Of a DNA stretch of 5,606 nucleotides, positions 1-4,624 are shown in pieces. The stretch is from Anaerolineales bacterium UBA832 (lineage in GTDB: Bacteria > Chloroflexota > Anaerolineae > Anaerolineales > UBA11657). The position numbers and the translations under genes are program-made. Location of the stretch: contig DBHI01000045.1 in NCBI GenBank assembly GCA_002296125.1, positions 1-5,606 on the forward strand, written 5' to 3'. The notes beneath the pieces are model-generated. The model was given only the letters and a program-made list of their open reading frames with translations. It had not been told where the DNA came from and ran no database searches. The number at the start of each line of letters is the position of its first letter. Positions within the stretch are counted from its first letter, which is position 1.

Positions 1-249
1 CGTTTTGCAAGTTCACCAGGCTCTTTGAGAGATATGGTAAGAGGACGTTATGGATGGGAAGTGGATGATGAAATATTAATGGATCTAGGTAAAGAGACTA
101 TTAAATTGGAAATAGAATTTAATAATGCAGCTGGGTTTGGACCAGAAGATAATAGATTGCCTGATTGGATGTTAACTGAAAAGTTACCCCCATTTAATTC
201 AGTATTTGATGTGCCAAATGAAGAGTTAGATAATATATTTAACTGGTGA
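1..249 (+). CDS. Aldehyde:ferredoxin oxidoreductase family protein, C-terminal fragment (5' end outside window)
   Basis: The frame is open from the first base, so only the last 82 residues of a larger protein (family members are about 600 residues) are visible. The fragment has the typical end of the tungsten/molybdenum-pterin AOR family: an RYGWEV turn (about residues 18-23), a GKETIKLEIEFN helix matching the usual 'G..i..lEr.FN' segment, AGFGPEDNRLP (the family's 'aGf..eDDrlP'), then PPFNSVFDVP and EELDNIF at the end. Known members oxidise aldehydes to carboxylic acids with ferredoxin or similar carriers, in the cytoplasm. The pterin-binding and [4Fe-4S] cysteine motifs lie upstream and cannot be checked. 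A TTG at 25 is not a true start, because the frame and the homology continue above it. The gene converges on the FkbM gene 45 bp away. Family assignment is firm; the substrate is unknown. Confidence 0.85.
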   Translation, partial: RFASSPGSLRDMVRGRYGWEVDDEILMDLGKETIKLEIEFNNAAGFGPEDNRLPDWMLTEKLPPFNSVFDVPNEELDNIFNW

Positions 250-305
250 TTTATATATAATTACTTTTGAATCATTTTAAACTAATTTGATTAATTACCA
301 GTTAA
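239..305. repeat. Inverted repeat bridging two convergent stop codons (possible bidirectional terminator)
   Basis: The arms TTAACTGGTGATT (239-251) and AATTACCAGTTAA (293-305) pair over 13 positions, with one G-T wobble (248/296), around a 41-nt AT-rich loop. Each arm contains the end of one gene: AAC TGG TGA for the plus-strand AOR and AAC TGG TAA for the minus-strand methyltransferase. Both proteins therefore end in Asn-Trp. A T-rich run does not follow either arm, and the loop is long, so this is not a classic Rho-independent terminator. It could still form a structure in both 3' ends, or be partly coincidence of coding sequence. Confidence 0.4.
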
Positions 306-936
306 GGTTGATATTTGTAATATTCAAGGATGCAATTAGTTGTTGAAGATGTTTAGTTTCCGATAGTAATTCATCTGCTTGATCTTCGTGTGTTTCAACA
401 AAGATGTGTTCAATTTGCTTGTGTAGATTATTGTTGATTAGTTTTTTCAAAATTATATGTTCAACACCCTCAACATCCAGTTTGAGTAGTTTAATAGGTT
501 TTTGTAGATTTTCTATAAATTTGATAAGATCAATGACTTCAGTTTCAATGTATTTGTTGTTATTAACATTTTTTTTGTATTGGAGTAGTGAGGAGCCAGT
601 TGACCACATTACTTCATCTGAATTTGAATTAACATGCAAGTATAGTTTTGACACACTATTGTGATCATTTACAGCTTTGTTGTAGCAGTGAGCATTTTTA
701 TATTTAGATAGTTTTTTTTCTAGAATGTCATAAGCATGTGGATTAGGTTCAAAAGCGTATACAGTAGCTCCAGAATTGCAGAGATATTGACTCACATTGC
801 CTACATTAGCTCCACAATCAATTGCAATATCACCATCTTCAAATTTGATAGAATATAATGCAATGAATGCTTTGTCTTTTAAGGTTTTATTTGCTTTTAA
901 TTTTCTTTTTAACTTGCCTAATTTAATTCGTATCAC
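295..936 (-). CDS. FkbM-family SAM-dependent methyltransferase
   Basis: This 213-residue cytosolic protein has the FkbM methyltransferase signature. The SAM-binding motif I is DCGANVG (40-46). AFEPNP (61-66) follows, where the acidic residue normally binds the SAM ribose. KLDVEGVE (152-159) is the family's 'lKiDvEGaE' motif, and FVETHE (179-184) closes the fold. Known members O-methylate hydroxyls on polyketides, sugars or glycans; the substrate here is not predictable. The start is GTG at 936, the only usable start: a TAA lies in frame two codons upstream, and the next Met is at residue 110, inside the domain. No Shine-Dalgarno sequence is visible. It lies 15 bp after the epimerase stop, so translation probably depends on the upstream gene in a two-gene operon. 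Length is that of a compact but complete FkbM domain. The pairing with a sugar epimerase suggests a sugar-like substrate (inference). Confidence 0.85.
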   Translation of the reverse strand: MIRIKLGKLKRKLKANKTLKDKAFIALYSIKFEDGDIAIDCGANVGNVSQYLCNSGATVYAFEPNPHAYDILEKKLSKYKNAHCYNKAVNDHNSVSKLYLHVNSNSDEVMWSTGSSLLQYKKNVNNNKYIETEVIDLIKFIENLQKPIKLLKLDVEGVEHIILKKLINNNLHKQIEHIFVETHEDQADELLSETKHLQQLIASLNITNINLNW

Positions 937-951
937 GTGTTAAATATATTT

Positions 952-1812
952 TTATTGGAAAACTTTTCTGGTGAATTCTAATGCTTTTGCTGCTTCAGTA
1001 TCAATATCAAGACCTTTAGCCAAGTTGCGATACACTTTAATGTCGCGACCAACTTCTCCTCCAGGCATTAGGAATGGCTCCATTACAATATATCCTTGAT
1101 ATGCTATTTTTTTTAGTCCATCTGCTACTTCTTTCCAAGGAATATGACCATATCCTGGTGGCATTCTGTTATTTTCACCAATATGGAAGTGTCCCAAATA
1201 ATTGTTAGCTCTGACTATTGATTCTTTAAAAAAATCTTCTTCAATATTTATATGGAAAGTATCTAACATAATTTTTGCGTTTTTACTGTCTATTTTCTTT
1301 ACATAATCTATTGCTTCTTCACATGTATTCATTATAAATTGTTCAAAACGATTAACTACTTCCATGTTAAAGAACACATTATTATCTTCTGCTGATTTAA
1401 TGGCTTCTTTCATACTTTCTATACTTCTATCTACGTAAGGGCGTTTGTCATGCTCATTCTGTGGAAGAGATGCTGGCCAAGATCCATAAATTATTCCACC
1501 GACAGGACCGCCACCAATTTCTCCAATTGCTTCTGACATTTGTTGTAGGAAATTTATCCCGGACTTACGAGTTGATAGGTTTTCTGATGATATGTCGTAT
1601 TGTGATTGTAAACCTACTACGTAAGAAAGTTCTATTCCTTTGTCATCAGCATGCGACTTAATTGACTTGCGCTCTTCTTTTGTCATTAATGTAATTGTTC
1701 CTGCATTTAGTTCTATTACATCAAATCCTATGTCACTAGCTTTGTCGATAAATGGGTGGAAATCTACATTCCAGTTGTTTACCCAATATGCATAATAGAT
1801 GCCAATTTTCAT
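952..1812 (-). CDS. Ketose 3-epimerase (D-tagatose/D-psicose 3-epimerase type), sugar phosphate isomerase/epimerase superfamily
   Basis: This 286-residue TIM-barrel enzyme closely resembles bacterial D-psicose (D-allulose)/D-tagatose 3-epimerases, which move the C3 hydroxyl of free ketoses using a divalent metal. The opening MKIGIYYAYW is the family's first strand. All four metal ligands are visible by motif: E151 (NMEVVNRFE), D184 (MLDTFHINIEED), H210 (YLGHFHIGE) and E245 (VMEPF). E158, H187 and R216 match the family's active-site and substrate-contact positions. Length is as expected (about 290). The start is ATG with a good GGAG upstream. It is the first gene of a minus-strand operon with the FkbM gene and is divergent from the aldolase operon. 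The loop around 98-115 (EIGGGPVGGIIYGSWPAS) is glycine-rich and differs from characterised epimerases, so the sugar specificity should be left open. A hydroxypyruvate-isomerase-type activity is a less likely alternative. Confidence 0.9.
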   Translation of the reverse strand: MKIGIYYAYWVNNWNVDFHPFIDKASDIGFDVIELNAGTITLMTKEERKSIKSHADDKGIELSYVVGLQSQYDISSENLSTRKSGINFLQQMSEAIGEIGGGPVGGIIYGSWPASLPQNEHDKRPYVDRSIESMKEAIKSAEDNNVFFNMEVVNRFEQFIMNTCEEAIDYVKKIDSKNAKIMLDTFHINIEEDFFKESIVRANNYLGHFHIGENNRMPPGYGHIPWKEVADGLKKIAYQGYIVMEPFLMPGGEVGRDIKVYRNLAKGLDIDTEAAKALEFTRKVFQ

Positions 1813-1819
1813 GATTTGT

Positions 1820-1823
1820 CTCC
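1820..1823 (-). promoter_or_regulatory. Shine-Dalgarno site of the epimerase gene
   Basis: The minus-strand sequence GGAG lies 7 nt before the ATG at 1812-1810. It fixes the epimerase start. Confidence 0.75.
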
Positions 1824-1867
1824 GAGTATATTATTCGAATATCAATGTTCGTTGGAGTACATGTATG

Positions 1868-1896
1868 TATATAATATATCTAGTATGCACTGTGAA
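1868..1896 (-). promoter_or_regulatory. Candidate sigma-70 promoter for epimerase-fkbM operon
   Basis: On the minus strand, TTCACA (1896-1891, 5 of 6 matches to the -35 consensus) is followed after 17 bp by TATATA (1873-1868, 4 of 6 matches to -10). This would start RNA near 1861 and give a leader of about 50 nt. In such an AT-rich region near-matches are common, so this is a tentative call. Confidence 0.4.
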
Positions 1897-1985
1897 CTAA
1901 ATTATTGCAAGATAGTTTGTAATAATTTGTTAGTATTTTCGTTGTAGGTAAAATGTAAAATAAGATTTTAGTTTATGGATAATAC

Positions 1986-2014
1986 TAGAAAGTAGATGTT
2001 AGATAGGATATAAT
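1986..2014 (+). promoter_or_regulatory. Candidate sigma-70 promoter for the aldolase-dehydrogenase operon
   Basis: A perfect -10 box TATAAT (2009-2014) is preceded at exactly 17 bp by TAGAAA (1986-1991, 4 of 6 matches to TTGACA). The expected start point is near 2021, leaving a leader of about 85 nt. The palindrome at 2012-2029 overlaps the end of the -10 box and the start point, where a bound repressor would block initiation. Confidence 0.55.
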
Positions 2015-2029
2015 TTAAATGTTTAAATT
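2012..2029. promoter_or_regulatory. Palindrome overlapping the aldolase promoter, candidate operator
   Basis: AATTTAAA-TG-TTTAAATT is a perfect inverted repeat with 8-bp arms and a 2-bp centre. It starts inside the predicted -10 box and spans the predicted start of transcription. The position suits a repressor operator. The arms are pure A/T, so chance occurrence in this AT-rich region is a real alternative. Confidence 0.4.
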
Positions 2030-2056
2030 TACAAGCAAATTATTAACCAATTTGAA

Positions 2057-2078
2057 TGTTCTAGTTGATTCTAGGACA
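2057..2078. promoter_or_regulatory. Interrupted dyad TGTTCTAG-N6-CTAGGACA in the aldolase leader
   Basis: The two 8-nt arms (2057-2064 and 2071-2078) pair fully, with one T-G wobble (2060/2075), around the 6-nt spacer TTGATT. It lies between the predicted promoter and the ribosome site of the aldolase gene. As DNA it has the size and spacing of a dimeric regulator site; as RNA it would be a small leader hairpin. It is less A/T-biased than its surroundings, which makes it less likely to be chance. Confidence 0.4.
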
Positions 2079-2091
2079 AATAGAGTGTTAT

Positions 2092-2096
2092 AGGAG
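2092..2096 (+). promoter_or_regulatory. Shine-Dalgarno site of the aldolase gene
   Basis: AGGAG sits 9 nt before the ATG at 2106. A TAG stop at 2091-2093, in frame with the gene, rules out a longer N-terminus. Together they fix the start. Confidence 0.8.
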
Positions 2097-2105
2097 ATAT
2101 ATAAA

Positions 2106-2885
2106 ATGGATTGGGGAATGGCTAATAGAATTAATAGAATCATAAAACCTGATACCGGAAGGACATTAATGTTTGCTGTTGATCATGGTTATTTTATGGG
2201 GCCTACTACAGGTTTGGAAAAGTTAGATGAAACAGTTATGCCATTATTGCCTTATGCAGATTCATTGATGTTGACTCGTGGTGCATTACGTTATTATGTT
2301 CCCTCATCAGTAGATGTACCCATTATTTTGCGAGTGTCGGGTGGTACTAGTATTTTGAACAAACATATGCTTCATGAAGGGATCGCAGTGGGTATTGAGG
2401 ATGCAATTCGATTAAATGTTGCAGCAGTAGCATTTTCAATCATGGTGGGTGCTGATTATGAACGTGATACTTTGTTGACTTTCACGAAAATGATAGATGA
2501 TGCTGAGCGTTATGGTATTCCTACTCTTGCGGTTACTGCGGTAGGAAAAAATCTTGTAAGAGATGCCAAGTATTTAAGTTTAGCTTCTAGGTTAGCGGCT
2601 GAATTAGGAGCTAGGATTGTTAAAACGTATTTTTGTGACGATTTTGAAAGGGTTATACAGACTTGTCCAGTACCTGTAGTGATAGCTGGTGGCAAGAAGA
2701 TACCTGAAAAAGAGGCACTCTCAATGGCTTATCAGGCTATTCAAACTGGAGCGGCTGGAGTAGATATGGGAAGAAATATTTTTCAGGCAGAATCACCTAA
2801 AGCTATGGTACAGGCTGTTCGTTCTATTGTCCAAGATGACTTTACAGTTGACCAGGCTTTTGAGTTATATAGTGATCTGAAATAA
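2106..2885 (+). CDS. lsrF: LsrF-like class I aldolase/thiolase (3-hydroxy-5-phosphonooxypentane-2,4-dione thiolase family)
   Basis: This 259-residue DeoC/FbaB-type TIM barrel aligns by eye almost end to end with E. coli LsrF, the thiolase that passes the acetyl unit of processed autoinducer-2 phosphate to CoA. Shared blocks include DWGMANRINRI (2-12), AVDHGYFMGPTTGLE (24-38), the LTRGALR loop (56-62), VGKNLVRD (146-153), AGGKK (194-198) and the phosphate-site block GVDMGRNIF (218-226). K173 in IVKTYF matches the Schiff-base lysine. E. coli LsrF has about 31 extra N-terminal residues that are absent here; the in-frame TAG and good ribosome site show this is genuine. The gene heads an operon with the dehydrogenase 2 bp downstream. 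No lsr transporter, kinase or repressor is nearby. The symbol therefore marks the closest family, and the true substrate may be another ketose phosphate. Related enzymes also include archaeal ADH synthase and GriI-type aldolases that build aminated rings. Confidence 0.88.
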   Translation: MDWGMANRINRIIKPDTGRTLMFAVDHGYFMGPTTGLEKLDETVMPLLPYADSLMLTRGALRYYVPSSVDVPIILRVSGGTSILNKHMLHEGIAVGIEDAIRLNVAAVAFSIMVGADYERDTLLTFTKMIDDAERYGIPTLAVTAVGKNLVRDAKYLSLASRLAAELGARIVKTYFCDDFERVIQTCPVPVVIAGGKKIPEKEALSMAYQAIQTGAAGVDMGRNIFQAESPKAMVQAVRSIVQDDFTVDQAFELYSDLK

Positions 2886-2887
2886 AC

Positions 2888-3916
2888 ATGCGCGTTGCAA
2901 TGTACTACAGCAATAAGGATGTACGCATTGAATCAATGCCTATTCCTAAACTTAGTGAAGGAGAATTATTAGTTAGGGTTCATTCTAGCGGTATTTGTGG
3001 TTCAGATTTGATGGAATGGTATAGAGTGAATAAAGCACCTTGTGTATTAGGTCATGAAGTTGCAGGAGAGGTGTTTGAAGTTGGACAGGGTGTCACTGGT
3101 TTTGACATTGGTGACAAAGTGGTGTTTACGCATCATGTTCCTTGTAATAATTGTAGATATTGTATGCGTGATAATCATACTTTATGTGACACATTACATG
3201 CTACTTCATTTGATCCAGGTGGTTTTGCTGAATACATCAGATTACCTAGGATTAATGTTGATAAAGGTGGTGTAATCAAGATGCCGGAAGGACTTGATTT
3301 TGATGTGGCTACCTTTGCTGAACCATTGGGATGTGTATTAAGAGGTTTGGGAAGGATAAATATCTTACCTGGAGATAGTGTGTTAGTTTTAGGTAGTGGT
3401 ATGGCAGGTTTACTAAACATAAAGGTTGCTATTGCCCTAGGTGCAGGTCGTGTAGTTGCTACTGATATTCATGATTTGCGTATTGAAGCAGCAAAAGATT
3501 CTGGAGCCTCTTCTGTGTTTAATGGTCTACAACCAGAGTTGACAGATATTTTGTTAGCAGATAATGGTACTAAATTTGATCATGTCATAGTATGTGCAGC
3601 TGGAGAAACCGTATTTAGACAGGCAATGTCAGTGGTTGAAAAAGGTGGTAGCATTTTGTTATATGCTTTTAGTGCTCCAGCAGCAAAATTCCAGTTTAGT
3701 TTGAATGAATTCTTTAGTCAGGGTATTAGTATATTTACTACATATGGTGCTAGTCCAATAGATTTATTGCAAGCCATAGAATTATTACATTATGGTAGAG
3801 TTCGAGTATCAGATCTAATTACACATAAATTGGAATTAGATCAAACATCTCTTGGTTTTCAATTAGCTGCAGATGGCTCAGAATCTTTGAAGGTGATTAT
3901 TCGTCCCAACAATTAA
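2888..3916 (+). CDS. Zinc-dependent medium-chain alcohol/polyol dehydrogenase
   Basis: This 342-residue cytosolic MDR enzyme belongs to the sorbitol/threonine dehydrogenase group, which oxidises secondary alcohols to ketones (or the reverse) with NAD(P). The GroES-like N-terminal half holds the catalytic zinc set C37 (GICGSD), H56 and E57 (GHE) and E145 (FAEPLGC). The structural zinc cysteines C86, C89, C92 and C100 are all present. The Rossmann half has GSGMAG (169-174), followed by D193 at the end of the second strand, an acidic residue that favours NAD over NADP. All key residues are intact and the length is normal. The ATG lies 2 bp after the aldolase stop without a clear Shine-Dalgarno, so translation is probably coupled to the aldolase. 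This implies that the two enzymes act in the same pathway. The substrate is unknown; a sugar, polyol or cyclitol is likely. Threonine dehydrogenase is possible but not favoured by the context. Confidence 0.9.
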   Translation: MRVAMYYSNKDVRIESMPIPKLSEGELLVRVHSSGICGSDLMEWYRVNKAPCVLGHEVAGEVFEVGQGVTGFDIGDKVVFTHHVPCNNCRYCMRDNHTLCDTLHATSFDPGGFAEYIRLPRINVDKGGVIKMPEGLDFDVATFAEPLGCVLRGLGRINILPGDSVLVLGSGMAGLLNIKVAIALGAGRVVATDIHDLRIEAAKDSGASSVFNGLQPELTDILLADNGTKFDHVIVCAAGETVFRQAMSVVEKGGSILLYAFSAPAAKFQFSLNEFFSQGISIFTTYGASPIDLLQAIELLHYGRVRVSDLITHKLELDQTSLGFQLAADGSESLKVIIRPNN

Positions 3917-4007
3917 TATCAAACTTTTTGCGCACATAAGCATACTTGAGAATTGCGTATAAACATGTTTTGAATAGATCTTGCTAAACAATTAATTAGG
4001 TTTGTTT
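3917..4007. other. Short gap between dehydrogenase and exporter
   Basis: This 91-bp AT-rich spacer has no recognisable terminator after the dehydrogenase. It contains TATAAA (3958-3963), a possible -10 box without a convincing -35, directly followed by the perfect 10-bp palindrome AAACATGTTT (3961-3970). The exporter may have its own promoter here or may be read through from the upstream operon. Confidence 0.35.
3998..4000 (+). promoter_or_regulatory. Weak Shine-Dalgarno that selects the exporter start
   Basis: AGG lies 7 nt before the ATG at 4008 but only 1 nt before the upstream in-frame TTG at 4002. The ATG is therefore the better start. Confidence 0.5.
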
Positions 4008-4619
4008 ATGTATTTATTTTTGATTGAAACAGTTATTATATCCCTATCGGGTGTAATGGCTCCAGGTGCACTATCAGCTGTGACTGTTGCACATGGTAGC
4101 TCAAAATCTAATGCTGGATTGAGAGTAGCTTTGGGTCATGGATTTGTTGAAATACCATTAATATTACTAGTTTATTTCGGTGCAAGTAATGTTATTCAGT
4201 CGGATTTATTTCAAGGATTCACTCGATGCTTGGGTGGCATCTTTATGTTGTGGCTAGCTGCAAAACTTCTTCGTGAGAGTCGAGGCGATAGCCAACTGGA
4301 TGAAGTGAATCAATCATCCATACGTGCCGGTATAATCTTATCACTTGGTAATCCCTATTTCCTGGTATGGTGGGCGACTGTTGGAACATCGCTTGTCTTT
4401 AAGGCAGCTGAATTTGGATTGTTGGGATTAATTTTGTTTGCAATATGTCACTGGTTGTGTGATTTAGTTTGGTTATGGATTTTGTCGTTTTTAGCTTATA
4501 CTTCCGGTGATTTGTTGGGTGGCAGGTTTGAGAGCATTATTACAATTGTTAGTGTGATTTTCTTGTTGATAATGGGTTGTAGATTTATTTATGATTTTAT
4601 AACAAGTTTTAATTTGTGA
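4008..4619 (+). CDS. LysE/RhtB-family exporter (amino acid or metabolite efflux)
   Basis: This 203-residue inner-membrane protein belongs to the LysE translocator family, which exports lysine, homoserine, threonine, cysteine-pathway metabolites and similar compounds using the ion gradient. The first helix carries the conserved MAPGALSAVTVAHG block (17-30), followed by NAGLRVALGHGFVEIP (35-50). A second conserved block, LGNPYFLVWWATVG (113-126), opens the C-terminal half. About six hydrophobic helices are visible, near 3-28, 39-63, 70-88, 105-130, 136-165 and 177-200, with a charged linker near 89-102. Length is typical (about 200). ATG at 4008 is preferred to TTG at 4002 on ribosome-site spacing. 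It lies 91 bp after the dehydrogenase on the same strand and ends 5 bp from the convergent PLP enzyme. Which substrate it exports cannot be told from sequence. Confidence 0.9.
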   Translation: MYLFLIETVIISLSGVMAPGALSAVTVAHGSSKSNAGLRVALGHGFVEIPLILLVYFGASNVIQSDLFQGFTRCLGGIFMLWLAAKLLRESRGDSQLDEVNQSSIRAGIILSLGNPYFLVWWATVGTSLVFKAAEFGLLGLILFAICHWLCDLVWLWILSFLAYTSGDLLGGRFESIITIVSVIFLLIMGCRFIYDFITSFNL

Positions 4620-4624
4620 GTGTT

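Larger units (their letters stand above)
1813..2105. other. Divergent intergenic control region
   Basis: These 293 bp separate the starts of the epimerase and aldolase operons and contain no credible gene. A 63-codon plus-strand frame at 1756-1947 begins inside the epimerase gene, has no ribosome site and no recognisable protein. The region is strongly AT-rich. It holds one candidate promoter facing each way, a perfect 8-bp-arm palindrome at 2012-2029, an interrupted dyad at 2057-2078, and short perfect palindromes TATTCGAATA (1832-1841) and TACATGTA (1858-1865). No riboswitch that I recognise is present. Confidence 0.7.

Noticed and set aside
404..664. An 86-codon plus-strand frame within the methyltransferase region.
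   Set aside because: It is antisense to conserved FkbM motifs, and its hydrophobic, cysteine- and serine-rich make-up is that of an opposite-strand shadow.
1756..1947. A 63-codon plus-strand open frame entering the divergent intergenic region.
   Set aside because: It begins antisense within the epimerase start, lacks a ribosome site and has no recognisable protein features; the region is better explained as control DNA.
2124..2142. Tandem 9-bp repeat AATAGAATT/AATAGAATC at the start of the aldolase gene.
   Set aside because: It encodes NRI-NRI, matching the SRLSRI segment of LsrF, so protein conservation explains it.
2106..2885. Reading the locus as an AI-2 (lsr) quorum-signal operon.
   Set aside because: Only the thiolase family is shared; no lsr transporter, kinase, repressor or LsrG is visible, and the partner gene is a zinc dehydrogenase.
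4002..4007. TTG at 4002 as the exporter start.
   Set aside because: The only ribosome-site-like AGG (3998-4000) is 1 nt away, which is too close; ATG at 4008 has normal spacing.
3917..4007. A firm promoter or terminator between the dehydrogenase and exporter.
   Set aside because: TATAAA lacks a well-spaced -35 partner and no GC-rich hairpin with a T-run is present, so neither can be called with confidence.
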